From Bog-473 sp963754445 (GTDB taxonomy: Bacteria; Actinomycetota; Acidimicrobiia; Acidimicrobiales; RAAP-2): 64,000 bases of DNA. Under the pieces are notes generated by a model. That model was not told the origin of the DNA, did not search any database, and was given only the letters and a program-made list of their open reading frames with translations. The position numbers were made by a program, and so were the translations under genes. The stretch lies in contig CAVWFT010000002.1 of assembly GCA_963754445.1 (NCBI GenBank), forward strand, positions 186,001 through 250,000, in the 5' to 3' direction. How positions within the stretch are numbered: the stretch's first letter is position 1; the number at the start of each line of letters is the position of its first letter. Below are positions 41,990 through 50,602 of the stretch, piece after piece.

Positions 41990-42754
41990 ATGGCGTTCAG
42001 GCTCGGTGGCAGCACGAAAGCGGCCAAGATCGAAACCCAGGTTCTCGAGGCCGAATCGTCGCCGCCTGCGTTGATCGGCCCGCTGACCATGGAGCAGCAG
42101 CTGTGGCCGCGCACCGTCCCCGAGCCGCACGAGATCGACCGCCTCTTCGCCCAGGTCTTCGCCCTGGTGGGCGAGGGCATCGCCGGGGCCACGCACGCGC
42201 TCCTCACCGGCGACCGGGACGCGGCCAAGGTGCTGGTCCAGCGCGACGAGCTGGTAGACGACCTCATTGCCGAGATCCTGTCCACGGTGCAGCACCAGCT
42301 GGTCGAGGGGGTCACCACGCCCGACGAGCGGCGCGAGTACGTGGCCATCCTGCGCATGCTGCCCGATCTCGAGCGCAACGGGGACCTGGCCGAGCACATC
42401 GCCCGTCGGGCCGCCCGCGGTCTGGGGGCCGAGATGTCGCCGCGCAGTCGCGGCCTGGTCGAGCGCATGGGTGAGGTGGCGACGAACATCTGGCGCGAGA
42501 CAGCCGATGCCTTCGCCGAGCGCGCACCGCACGCGGCGACGTCGATCGACGATCTCGATGACGAGCTCGACGACCTCCATGTCACCCTCACGGCCGAGCT
42601 GGTGGCCGGGACCATGTCGCTCCCGGTGGCCATCGAGCTGGCCATGGTGGCCCGCTTCTACGAGCGCTTCGGAGACCACGCCGTGAACCTGGCCCGCCGC
42701 ATGGCCTCGTTGGTGACCGGCGGTCCCGAGCCGGTGTCACCCGGCCCCGACTGA
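41990..42754 (+). CDS. phoU: PhoU-like phosphate uptake regulator
   Basis: A 254-residue protein with two three-helix PhoU repeats after a 35-residue polar lead. Conserved segments are DRDAAKVLVQRDELVDDLIAE in repeat one and AIELAMVARFYERFGDHAVNLARR in repeat two. PhoU links the PstSCAB transporter to the PhoR/PhoB(P) two-component system; neither is in the window. TAGCGT (41977-41982) ends 7 nt before the ATG, so leaderless. Divergent from rmuC. Confidence 0.92.
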   Translation: MAFRLGGSTKAAKIETQVLEAESSPPALIGPLTMEQQLWPRTVPEPHEIDRLFAQVFALVGEGIAGATHALLTGDRDAAKVLVQRDELVDDLIAEILSTVQHQLVEGVTTPDERREYVAILRMLPDLERNGDLAEHIARRAARGLGAEMSPRSRGLVERMGEVATNIWRETADAFAERAPHAATSIDDLDDELDDLHVTLTAELVAGTMSLPVAIELAMVARFYERFGDHAVNLARRMASLVTGGPEPVSPGPD

Positions 42755-42755
42755 C

Positions 42756-42771
42756 CCCGGTCGGGACCGGG
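42756..42771. terminator. Hairpin between phoU and asd
   Basis: CCCGGT (42756-42761) and ACCGGG (42766-42771) around a CGGG tetraloop, right after the phoU stop and before the convergent asd end. Confidence 0.45.
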
Positions 42772-42818
42772 AGGCCTCGGGCTCCTCCCCGCCCGCCAGC
42801 GCGCAGCGGCTCGGGGGT

Positions 42819-43844
42819 TCAGGGGCGCAGGGCGAGGAGCTCTTCGGCGATCTGGACCACGTTGAGCGCGGCGCCCTTGCGCAAGTTGTCGCCCGCCACG
42901 AAGAAGGCCAACCCGTTGGTACCACCCTGGGCCCGCCGGATGCGGCCCACATACGACACGTCGCTGCCCGCAGCCATCAACGGCGTCGGGATCTCGGTCA
43001 GCTCGACGCCCGGGGCGTCGGCGAGCACCGCGCTGGCCCGCTCGGGTGAGAGCGGGCGCTCGAACTCGGCCACCACCGAGGCCGAGTGGCCCGTGAACAC
43101 CGGCACGCGCACGCACGTCGCCGTGACAGCGAGATCGGGCAGGCCCAGGATCTTGCGGGACTCGTTGCAGTACTTCTGTTCCTCGTCCGTCTCGAGTGAA
43201 CCGTCGTCGACGATCGTGAATTGCAACGGGATGACGTTGTACGCGATCGGGACCGGGTACACGTGCGACGGGGGGAAGTCGACCGCGGAGCCGTCGAAGG
43301 TGAGATCGGCGGCACGGTCCACCGTCTTGGCCAGCTGCTCGGCGAGCTCGCGCACCGCATCGATGCCACCGCCGCTCACCGCCTGGTACGACGAGACGAC
43401 GAGGCGCGTGAGCCCCGCCTCGTCGTGCAGGGCCTTGAACACCGGAATGGCGACCATCGTCGTGCAGTTCGGGTTGGCCACGATCCCCTTGGGGATCGTG
43501 CGCAACGCGTCGGCATTGGCTTCGGGCACCACGAGCGGCACGTCGGGATCCATACGCCAGGCGGACGAGTTGTCGATGACGATGGCACCGGCAGCGGCCA
43601 GGCGGGGCGCCAGCTCACGGCTGATCGATGCGGGGGCGGAGCACAGGGCGAAGTCGATGCCGCGGAGATCGGCCACCGCCGCATCCTCCACGACGACATC
43701 CTCGTCGCCCCAGGGCAGCGTCGATCCGGCAGAGCGGGCCGAGGCGAGGTAGCGCATGGAGGTGACGGGGAAGTCGCGCTCGGCCAGGATCGAGCGGAGG
43801 ACGACGCCGACCTGTCCGGTGGCTCCCACGATGGCGATACGCAT
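42819..43844 (-). CDS. asd: Aspartate-semialdehyde dehydrogenase
   Basis: NADPH-dependent reduction of aspartyl phosphate to aspartate semialdehyde, step two of the aspartate family pathway. 341 residues: GATGQVGVVLRSIL NADP site, catalytic Cys127 in NPNCTTM, SSYQAVSGGG and VRVPVFTGHS. TAGAAT (43851-43856) ends 6 nt before the ATG and its first three bases are the stop codon of the hydrolase gene upstream. Its usual partner lysC is about 39 kb away. Confidence 0.97.
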   Translation of the reverse strand: MRIAIVGATGQVGVVLRSILAERDFPVTSMRYLASARSAGSTLPWGDEDVVVEDAAVADLRGIDFALCSAPASISRELAPRLAAAGAIVIDNSSAWRMDPDVPLVVPEANADALRTIPKGIVANPNCTTMVAIPVFKALHDEAGLTRLVVSSYQAVSGGGIDAVRELAEQLAKTVDRAADLTFDGSAVDFPPSHVYPVPIAYNVIPLQFTIVDDGSLETDEEQKYCNESRKILGLPDLAVTATCVRVPVFTGHSASVVAEFERPLSPERASAVLADAPGVELTEIPTPLMAAGSDVSYVGRIRRAQGGTNGLAFFVAGDNLRKGAALNVVQIAEELLALRP

Positions 43845-43853
43845 CGCCGAATT

Positions 43854-45008
43854 CTACGAGATGCCGGCCGGTCCTGATTCCGCGGTCTCGTCGGGTTCGA
43901 AGAGGGCGACGATGGGTGCCTCGCGGTCACTCCCGGCGTCGGACTTTGGTGCATGCCGGGCCCGGTGGCGCTCGGGAGGGTAGATGGTCAGCTCGGCCAT
44001 GCTGGTCCCGGCGATCGCGGTGGCGGTGGGGACGGCGGTGGCGTCGATCACGTGGGTGGCGGTGCGCACCGCCCCGCTGCCATTGCCCTCCCCGGTCGGC
44101 CACGCGGCGGCGAGCGTCGTCAGCACCTGGTCGACGGCGGCGAACTCGCCGAGGTGGCTCTCGCCCGGACGCACCGTGAACGAGATGTCCGAGAGGAGCG
44201 AGGCGGCTCGATAGGCCTGATCGACGGGCACGAAGGGGTCGGCGTCGCCGTGCCACCAGTAGACCGGGACCCGCACGTCGGCCAGGTGAAAGCCCCAGGG
44301 GCGGCCGAACAGGATCAGGTCGTTGAGGGCGGCCCGGCACTGGCGCGCCGTGCCGTGCACGATGTCGTCGACGAACATCGACTGGATGTCGGGTTGGGTC
44401 AGCACCCGTCGGTCGCCTGCCGGCAGCAGGCGGGCGAACCCCTCGACGGCGAGGCGGGCCGCCGGCGTGGCCAGGCGGACGAGCGCGGTGAGACCGAGAC
44501 CGACGGGATAACGGACGAGGCGGATGGTGTTGTTCCAGTCCCGGGCCAGAGCGACCAGTCCCTCGGCCAGCTCTTCGTCGTCCACGGTCGGGATGACCGA
44601 ACCGAGCACGCCCACGGCAACCACGCGGGCGGGGAGGTCGTGAGCACACGCGAAGGCGTAAGGACCGCCGCCCGAGAGCCCGGCCACCATGAAACGATCC
44701 CGGCCGAGGCAGTCGGCCACGAGTGCGATGTCGTCGCTCCAGTCCCGCACCGAGGCGAAGAGGTGATCGGTGGAGTCGCCCACACCCGGGCGTTCCACGC
44801 AGACGACGCGGAGGCCCAACTGGGTGGCCGCCTTCCGTCCGACGAGCGGGAGTTGGCGTCTGGCCCCGGGCGTGCCGTGGAACCAGAGCACCAGTGGTCC
44901 GGTCGGATCGCCGTACTCGGCATAGCCCAGGCGGCGTCCGTCGGGCAGACGGATGCTGCCCTCGACGGGGGGCGACGGGCAGCGGGCGACGCCGATGATG
45001 GTGGCCAT
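43854..45008 (-). CDS. Alpha/beta hydrolase
   Basis: A 384-residue alpha/beta-hydrolase with oxyanion HGTPG (44-48), nucleophile Ser112 in GLSGGGPYA, an acid in HGDADPFVP and the histidine in PGESHLGEF, so the triad is complete. The last 70 residues after WPTGEG are low-complexity (Thr/Ala/Glu) and absent from the fold. TAACGT (45017-45022) lies 8 nt before the ATG. Same strand as recR and asd, 9 nt before asd. Substrate unknown. Confidence 0.85.
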   Translation of the reverse strand: MATIIGVARCPSPPVEGSIRLPDGRRLGYAEYGDPTGPLVLWFHGTPGARRQLPLVGRKAATQLGLRVVCVERPGVGDSTDHLFASVRDWSDDIALVADCLGRDRFMVAGLSGGGPYAFACAHDLPARVVAVGVLGSVIPTVDDEELAEGLVALARDWNNTIRLVRYPVGLGLTALVRLATPAARLAVEGFARLLPAGDRRVLTQPDIQSMFVDDIVHGTARQCRAALNDLILFGRPWGFHLADVRVPVYWWHGDADPFVPVDQAYRAASLLSDISFTVRPGESHLGEFAAVDQVLTTLAAAWPTGEGNGSGAVRTATHVIDATAVPTATAIAGTSMAELTIYPPERHRARHAPKSDAGSDREAPIVALFEPDETAESGPAGIS

Positions 45009-45054
45009 CCCTGCCGACGTTACGCGAACGGGCTGGTGAGAGCGCGGTTGGGGT

Positions 45055-45102
45055 GTGTCAGGAGATCGGAGACCCGCTGTGTCAGGAGATCGGAAACCAG
45101 CT
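45055..45102. repeat. Two 24-bp tandem repeats
   Basis: Units 45055-45078 and 45079-45102 (GTGTCAGGAGATCGG...), 22 of 24 bases identical, in the spacer between recR and the hydrolase gene. No transposase is near. Confidence 0.9.
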
Positions 45103-45125
45103 CGGGCGGGCCCCGTGCGAGGGGC

Positions 45126-45725
45126 TCAGACCTCCAGGGGGCGCCGACCTTCGAGGGCCCGGCCCAGGGTGAGTTCGTCGGCGTACTCGAGGTCGCCGCC
45201 GACGGGAAGACCGCTGGCCAGACGTGAGGCGATCACTCCCTTGGGGGCCAGCTCCCGGGCCACCAGCATCGCCGTGGCCTCACCCTCGATGGTCGGGTTG
45301 GTACAGATGATCGCCTCGCGGATCACACCCAGGTCGATCCGTTCCATCAGCTCCTTGAGCCGGAGCTGCTCACGGCCGATCCCGTCGAGGGGGCTCAGCG
45401 CACCCCCGAGCACGTGGTAGCGGCCCTTGAAGCCGGTGCGTTCGACGGCCACGATGTCGCGAGGGTCCTCCACGACGCAGAGGACTTCCGGATCGCGCGT
45501 GTCGTCGTTGCACACCGCACAGATCTCGCCCGATTCCGACACGTTGAAGCAGATGGAGCAGAGCGTCGTGCGCTCCTTGACCGCAATGATGGCGTCGGCC
45601 AGCCGGCGGGCGTCCTCGCTCTGGACCTTCAGGATGTGGAAGGCGATGCGCTGGGCCGACTTGGGCCCGATGCCGGGAAGACGGCCCAACTCGTCGATGA
45701 GGGAACGCAGCGAGCCGGTGTACAC
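45126..45725 (-). CDS. recR: Recombination mediator protein RecR
   Basis: Part of RecFOR gap repair. 199 residues: helix-hairpin-helix LGRLPGIGPKSAQRIAFH, C4 zinc finger CSICFNVSESGEICAVC, Toprim domain with VVEDPRDIVAVERT and NPTIEGEAT. Starts at GTG 45725, which follows TACAAT (45733-45738) by 7 nt, so leaderless. In many bacteria dnaX-ybaB-recR are contiguous; here no ybaB is present and a secreted protein gene lies between dnaX and recR. Confidence 0.97.
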   Translation of the reverse strand: MYTGSLRSLIDELGRLPGIGPKSAQRIAFHILKVQSEDARRLADAIIAVKERTTLCSICFNVSESGEICAVCNDDTRDPEVLCVVEDPRDIVAVERTGFKGRYHVLGGALSPLDGIGREQLRLKELMERIDLGVIREAIICTNPTIEGEATAMLVARELAPKGVIASRLASGLPVGGDLEYADELTLGRALEGRRPLEV

Positions 45726-45867
45726 CGTGCGGATTGTACGAGGACCGACCCCGCTTCCGGTCGGACGCTACGGCTCGAGACCCGTTATGAAGGAGCGTCG
45801 ACCCGCATGAACGGGCATCGGCACCTGCGGATTCATGCCCACGGGCAGGACAGATCGAGACGTCCGG

Positions 45868-47109
45868 TCAGCCGATGGGACCCTTGTTCACCGCAGCCAG
45901 GTCACCCTGGTCGACCGCCCAGTGCCCCGTCCCCGTGTTGGTGGCATCGTGCGAGCACGCGATGCCGAGCGTCCACGACTTCGATGCGGTGTTGGTGGCG
46001 CTGTCCACGATGTCTTGGATGTTGCCCACTTCGGTTATCTCCTGCGTCTGCGAACTGCCGATGATGTGACCGTTGGCCTGCAGCTCACAGCGCACGAAGT
46101 CGCGGGCGCCGCCCACCGAGTTGTTGGGATTCCGGTATTCGATCCCGACCTCGCCGGTGACCCGCCACGAACCGGCCGGCATCGTCTTGGTCGCCAGGGT
46201 GGTCAGCGTGCCGCCCGTGTCGGCGATCTCCACTTGGGGGACGGCGACGACGGTTGCGGCCGTCTTCGTGGCGATCAGCGTGGCCCCGGCATCGATATAC
46301 GGGGTGGTGGAGAAGTCCGACTCGCAGTTCAAGGTGACAGTTGCCCCGCCCGTCGGCACGGTGACCTTGGCTTCGAGGTCGATCTCGGCCGCTGCCGCAT
46401 CGGTGCCCTCGGTGCCCGCCTCGCTGTAGTTGTCGGAGACGGACCCGGCCGAGGAGTCCACGACGCAAAACGCCCAGTCGAAGTCACTGAAGTTGACCCC
46501 CGAGCCGTTGGCATGGAGCGCCCACTTGCCCTTGGGCAGCGTGACCGTCGTTACCGGAGTGAACGTGTTCTCGGCCAGCGGGGTGTTGGCCGTGCTGCGG
46601 CCCTCGACCACCGTCGGTTGTGAGGCGGTGACACCCGGGGCCTCGATGGGCCCACCCTCGACGGCCGTGATGGTGGCACCGGGATCGATGTAGAACTGGT
46701 TCGTCGTCGCTGCGTTCTTGTCGTGCTCGCAGAACAGCGCGATGGTCGATTTCTTCGTGGTGACCACAGTGCCCGAGTTGACGACGTTCGCCACCCGGTT
46801 GGCCAGAAAGACCGTGGCGCCGCCATCGATCAATGTTGCGTCCGACTGGAGATGACAGCGCACGAAGTCTCCGGCACCGAAGTTGATCGCGCTCAGGTTG
46901 GAAGTGATCGTCCAAGAGCCCTTGCTGAGAGCCACCGACTCGACCTGTGTCTGGACGCCGCCGGTATTGCTCAGGTCGACCGCGGCGCTCGTCTGCACCT
47001 GCACCACCGGGTCTGAGGCCGCCGAGGCGGACGCAGCCAATGGTCCAACGATCATGGCGCCCACGAGAACCAGACCGGCCCACTGCTTCTTCATGTAGAG
47101 CTTCTTCAT
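45868..47109 (-). CDS. Secreted protein of unknown function with three repeated single-disulfide modules
   Basis: Not recognised. 413 residues: signal peptide MKKQWAGLVLVGAMIV through ASASAA (cleavage near residue 31), then three similar beta-rich modules at about 50-150, 180-281 and 298-407. Each has a strand ending in GSW or GKW, a first cysteine in an FVRC-like strand (C85, C215, C341) and a second in a C-[ES]-[HS]-D turn (C127, C262, C385), and ends with a DPGATI-like strand. The three cysteine pairs most simply form one disulfide per module. A strong GGAGGGGG lies before ATG 47109; ATG 47094 is alternative. It lies between dnaX and recR. Confidence 0.8.
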   Translation of the reverse strand: MKKLYMKKQWAGLVLVGAMIVGPLAASASAASDPVVQVQTSAAVDLSNTGGVQTQVESVALSKGSWTITSNLSAINFGAGDFVRCHLQSDATLIDGGATVFLANRVANVVNSGTVVTTKKSTIALFCEHDKNAATTNQFYIDPGATITAVEGGPIEAPGVTASQPTVVEGRSTANTPLAENTFTPVTTVTLPKGKWALHANGSGVNFSDFDWAFCVVDSSAGSVSDNYSEAGTEGTDAAAAEIDLEAKVTVPTGGATVTLNCESDFSTTPYIDAGATLIATKTAATVVAVPQVEIADTGGTLTTLATKTMPAGSWRVTGEVGIEYRNPNNSVGGARDFVRCELQANGHIIGSSQTQEITEVGNIQDIVDSATNTASKSWTLGIACSHDATNTGTGHWAVDQGDLAAVNKGPIG

Positions 47110-47316
47110 GCAGACTCCCCCTCCACGCCGGGTTCCGATGAAACTCCGGCGAGCCCACTGCGACCGTCCGCCGCAATGCGAAGGACGCTACCGCTGCGCG
47201 TCTGCATCATCAATGGTCAAATGCGACGATTCGGCACTCCCGGAGCGAGCAAGGCGCGTTGACGCGTCGTGATTCTCAGCGCTGGCTCAGAAATCCGACT
47301 TTGCCCACTGCCGACC

Positions 47317-47348
47317 GACGCACCGACGCACCGACGCACCGACGCACC
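47317..47348. repeat. Four perfect 8-bp tandem repeats
   Basis: Unit GACGCACC repeated at 47317, 47325, 47333 and 47341 without mismatch, 15 nt after the dnaX stop codon (minus strand). Confidence 0.95.
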
Positions 47349-47363
47349 GGCGAGCAAACTCGA

Positions 47364-49265
47364 CTAGCTCCCGACCTCGCTGGCACCGGGGAACGCTTGG
47401 AGCAACTTCGCCTCCGCCTCTTTGACTTGATCCCCCGGATCGGGTGGCGTCTCGGCGGCGAACATCGACGTGTCGAACTCGTCGTCCTCGGGCCGAGGTT
47501 CCGTGTCGCTGTCGCGCGCCGGGGTTACCGGAGCGCTGCGGTCGTTGCCCCCGTCGCTGCGAGGGGGCGCCGACGACGCGTCGTCGTCCACCTCGAGCAC
47601 GAGCGTCACCGCAGTCCCGAAGTGCGCGCTCAAGGCCTTCTCGACCACCGACTGCTGGTCGACGCATTGCGAGCGATGGGCGTCGTTGGGCAGCGCGAAA
47701 TGCGCACCCTGCGCGTCGACGGACACGAAACGACCACTGGCGAAGCGGGCCTTGGCCCGGGCCGGCAACGCGGCGAGGATCCCGTCACCCCACGCCTCGG
47801 TCAGGCTGTCGCGGTCGACGGTGCGCGCGGTCGCCGCGGCCGGTGCGTCGGGTGCCGCAGTCGATGGATCGGGTGCGACCGGTGCCGGAACCGACCCGGC
47901 CGGCGCAGCTGAGGGAGCGGGATCCGCCGCTGGAGCGGGCGGGGGCGCCGCAGCCGGGGTGGGCGCCTCCGAGGGCGCCGCCTGAGCCGCCGCCTGCTTG
48001 CTCCGTCGCAAGGCGCCCAGAGATGGTCGGGCGCCCACGTCGACCGCCGGCTCCGCAGCCGCAGCCGCAGCCGCAGCCGCAGGAACCGGTGCCGCAGCCG
48101 GCGAAGCCTGGGCCGGTGACGTCACCTCGCGCCCAGGTCGGGGGAAGGCCGGCGCCCCGGCCTGGGCCCGCTCCAGGACGGCGACCCGCTCGGACAGGGC
48201 CTCCATTCCCGAGTCCAGATCGGGCCGCACCGCCCGCACCAGCGCGATCTCGAGGACCACCTGGGCATCGGGGGCCTCGCGCATGTCGATCAGGGCCTGG
48301 CCCAGGATCTCGATGCTGCGTACGACCCGGGGCAGACCCATGCTCTCGGCCAGCCCCGTGTAGCGGTCCCGCTCGGTGCCCGACACGGCGCACAGGTCGG
48401 GGGCCAGCGCGGCCAGGAAGACCTGGCGCAGGTCGTCGATGAGCTCGGTCGCCAGGGGCTGGGCGCCCCAACCTCCCGACAGCAGGGTCGACACGGCCAC
48501 CAGCACCTCGGGCGCCGAACCCGCCGCCAGCGGTTCGACGATCGCCGCCAGGTCGGGGCGGGCCGCCTCGGCCGAGCCGGCCGCCATCACCTGGTCGAGC
48601 GCGGAGAGGGCATCGCGGGCCGACCCACGTCCGCGCCGCACGGCGGCCGACACGGCCACGTCGTCGAGCCCGAGCGAGGCCGAGGTGTTCACCGCCTCGA
48701 GCAGGCCGGTCAGGGTCTCGGCACCCAGCAGACGGAATTCGAGGTGCTGGGTCCGGCTCCGGATGGTCGGCGGCACCTTCTGGGGGTCGGTCGTGGCCAG
48801 GACGAAGACGACGTGGGACGGCGGCTCCTCCAGCGTCTTCAACAGCGCGTTGGCCGCCGCCGTCGAGAGCATGTGAACCTCGTCGACGATGTAGATCTTC
48901 CAGCGGCCGGGGGTGCCCAGCCCCGCGTGCGCCACCAGGTCGCGCATGGCGTCGACCCCGTTGTTGGAAGCCGCGTCGAGCTCGTGGACGTCGAGGGACG
49001 TTCCGGCCGTGATGTCGACGCAGGAGGCGCAGACACCGCAGGGCTCACCGTCGACCGGCGCCGCACAGTTGAGCGCCTTCGCCAAGATCCGCGCCGACGA
49101 CGTCTTGCCGGTCCCGCGCGGCCCGCTGAACAGGTAGGCGTGCGATACCCGGTCGTCGCGCACCGCGCTCTGCAGGGCCCGCACGACGTGGTCCTGGCCG
49201 CGCAGCTCGCCGAAGCGGCCTGGCCGGTAGCGCCGGTAGAGCGAGACGAAGGGGGCGTCGGCCAT
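47364..49265 (-). CDS. dnaX: DNA polymerase III subunits gamma and tau
   Basis: Clamp-loader ATPase. 633 residues: Walker A SGPRGTGKTSSARI (Lys54), zinc module CAAPVDGEPCGVCASC, DEXX-type VDEVHMLST and sensor SRTQHLEF, then domain III (about 225-360), followed by a long Ala/Pro linker and a C-terminal part with LTEAWGDGILAALPARAKARF. ATG 49265 follows TAGGCT (49274-49279) by 8 nt. The SRP RNA gene lies 60 nt upstream on the same strand, a frequent actinobacterial arrangement. Confidence 0.97.
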   Translation of the reverse strand: MADAPFVSLYRRYRPGRFGELRGQDHVVRALQSAVRDDRVSHAYLFSGPRGTGKTSSARILAKALNCAAPVDGEPCGVCASCVDITAGTSLDVHELDAASNNGVDAMRDLVAHAGLGTPGRWKIYIVDEVHMLSTAAANALLKTLEEPPSHVVFVLATTDPQKVPPTIRSRTQHLEFRLLGAETLTGLLEAVNTSASLGLDDVAVSAAVRRGRGSARDALSALDQVMAAGSAEAARPDLAAIVEPLAAGSAPEVLVAVSTLLSGGWGAQPLATELIDDLRQVFLAALAPDLCAVSGTERDRYTGLAESMGLPRVVRSIEILGQALIDMREAPDAQVVLEIALVRAVRPDLDSGMEALSERVAVLERAQAGAPAFPRPGREVTSPAQASPAAAPVPAAAAAAAAAEPAVDVGARPSLGALRRSKQAAAQAAPSEAPTPAAAPPPAPAADPAPSAAPAGSVPAPVAPDPSTAAPDAPAAATARTVDRDSLTEAWGDGILAALPARAKARFASGRFVSVDAQGAHFALPNDAHRSQCVDQQSVVEKALSAHFGTAVTLVLEVDDDASSAPPRSDGGNDRSAPVTPARDSDTEPRPEDDEFDTSMFAAETPPDPGDQVKEAEAKLLQAFPGASEVGS

Positions 49266-49325
49266 GACGGCCGAGCCTACCCATGGGCTCAGACAGGACG
49301 TCCCGGTGCTCGGTACGGCGGCCAG

Positions 49326-49427
49326 GTTGACTACGGCACCCGACCAGACCCGCTGAGAGCTGCTGCCTTCCGACCCTGACTCGATTCACGAGCGGCCGTT
49401 GCGCAGGACCCGGCCACCGCACCCAAC
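49326..49427 (-). ncRNA. ffs: Signal recognition particle RNA (4.5S type)
   Basis: The minus strand contains the SRP core GTCAGGGTCGGAAGGCAGCA (symmetric loop and GGAA tetraloop region) flanked by arms that pair: TTGGGTGCGGT near 49426-49416 with GCCGTAGTCAA near 49336-49327, and an inner CAACGGCC side. About 102 nt, a small type without Alu domain. Ends are estimated from the outer pairing. The 309-nt gap 49266-49574 holds only this RNA and the repeat at 49536-49594. Confidence 0.85.
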
Positions 49428-49535
49428 ATCGGAACGCTGTCTGAATTGCTCAGGTTACCGGGTACCGCCGGGCGGGATCCTCCGGGCCTGGTCCCGGCGG
49501 GCGCACGACCCGCCCGCCCCCGCCAAGGAACGCCA

Positions 49536-49594
49536 CCGACGTCAGTCGACGAGGGCGGCGCGGCGCCGCCGACGTCAGACGACGAGGACGGCGC
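49536..49594. repeat. 26-bp direct repeat covering the end of a USP gene
   Basis: 49536-49561 and 49569-49594 match at 24 of 26 bases (CCGACGTCAGTCGACGAGG type). The second copy contains the stop codon of the gene ending at 49575; the first lies just downstream of it. Confidence 0.85.
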
Positions 49595-49988
49595 AGGCCG
49601 CCTGGTCCATGACGGCCTGATCGACGGCGGAGAGCCTCCGGGCGTCGCCGTCGTGACCACAGCCGACCACGATGAGATCGGCCTCCTCCTCGCGGGCGAC
49701 CTTGGCCATGGCCTCGGCCGGGCGACCCAGGACCGGATGGGTGGTCACCTGCACCCGGGCGTGTTCCGCCCGCTTCTTGGCCTGGCTGAGCGCCCAGTCG
49801 GCCGGACCTGCCCCGGCCTCGGTGTAGCGGAACTCCTCGGGCAGGTAAGGCGCCGGTTCCTCCTTGGCTGCGAGCGCGGTCACCAGGTGCAGCGTCCCTC
49901 CCGAGGCCTGGACCAGATCGAGGGCGCGCCGGACCGCCCGGGTCCCGCTGACGCTGTCGGTGGCGCCGACGACGACGTGCTCAAACAC
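49575..49988 (-). CDS. Universal stress protein (UspA domain)
   Basis: A 137-residue UspA-domain protein: FEHVVVGATDSVSGTRAVRRALDL start, VLGRPAEAMAKVAREE, then VVGCGHDGDARRLSAVDQAV. The usual ATP loop G2xG9xG(S/T) is not recognisable, so it may not bind ATP. GTG 49988 is chosen because GGAGG lies 7 nt before it, whereas ATG 49994 would be only 1 nt from the same GGAGG. Start overlaps the stop of the second USP gene (GTGTTTGA), so translation is coupled. Confidence 0.85.
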   Translation of the reverse strand: MFEHVVVGATDSVSGTRAVRRALDLVQASGGTLHLVTALAAKEEPAPYLPEEFRYTEAGAGPADWALSQAKKRAEHARVQVTTHPVLGRPAEAMAKVAREEEADLIVVGCGHDGDARRLSAVDQAVMDQAACAVLVV

Positions 49989-50559
49989 CGGCATACCTCC
50001 CGCGCTGGCGCGTCCCCGTGCCCTCGGCCCCCTGGGGGTCGCGCACAGGGAACGCATGGGAGAGCGACGCCGCGTGCGCCGCCCCGCGAGCCGGTGGGGC
50101 CAGGAGGACCGGGACCTCGGTGGCCTGGGCCACCAGGCTGCGCAGGCTGGGCGCCACCCGGTGGCGGGCCAGCCGCGTCCGGGCCAGCCCGAGCACGATC
50201 ACGTCGGCCCCGAACTCGCCGGCCGCGTCGGCGATCTGCTGGGCCAGCGCTCGATTGCGCGACCCTTCGGTCGGGCCGGTCACGGCGCAACTGGTCGCCC
50301 GTTGGCCGCTCCGGGCGATCCCGGTGCGCGAGCCGTGCCGGCGCCGCGCCTTCTCCTCGCTCACCTCGACCGTGGCCGCGATCCCGCCGAACTGGCGCAC
50401 CACCGCGGCGCCGTACGACGCCGCGACCACGCCGTCGGGACTGTCGTCCACCACCACCAGCACGTGGCCGAAGCCGCCGGCTCCGTCGCCGCCGATCCCT
50501 CGATCCTGGTTCCCTGCGTCACGTTCCGTGTGCGCCAGCGAGCTCCGCGTCTCGTCCAT
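49981..50559 (-). CDS. Universal stress protein-like
   Basis: A 192-residue UspA-like protein with a 28-residue Gly/Asp lead, then FGHVLVVVDDSPDGVVAASYGAA, ADVIVLGLARTRLARHRVA and TEVPVLLAPPARG. As in the downstream copy the nucleotide loop deviates from the canonical form. AAGGAGG lies about 6 nt before ATG 50559. It is the first gene of a two-gene operon behind the repeat array at 50603-50667. Confidence 0.8.
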   Translation of the reverse strand: MDETRSSLAHTERDAGNQDRGIGGDGAGGFGHVLVVVDDSPDGVVAASYGAAVVRQFGGIAATVEVSEEKARRRHGSRTGIARSGQRATSCAVTGPTEGSRNRALAQQIADAAGEFGADVIVLGLARTRLARHRVAPSLRSLVAQATEVPVLLAPPARGAAHAASLSHAFPVRDPQGAEGTGTRQRGRYAGV

Positions 50560-50602
50560 CACACCCTCCTTCGATCGTCCGACTCCGCCTGGGTCGTATC
50601 GG

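Noticed and set aside
45055..45102. Insertion-sequence remnant
   Set aside because: Only a tandem 24-bp repeat; no inverted terminal repeats, target duplication or transposase fragment seen.
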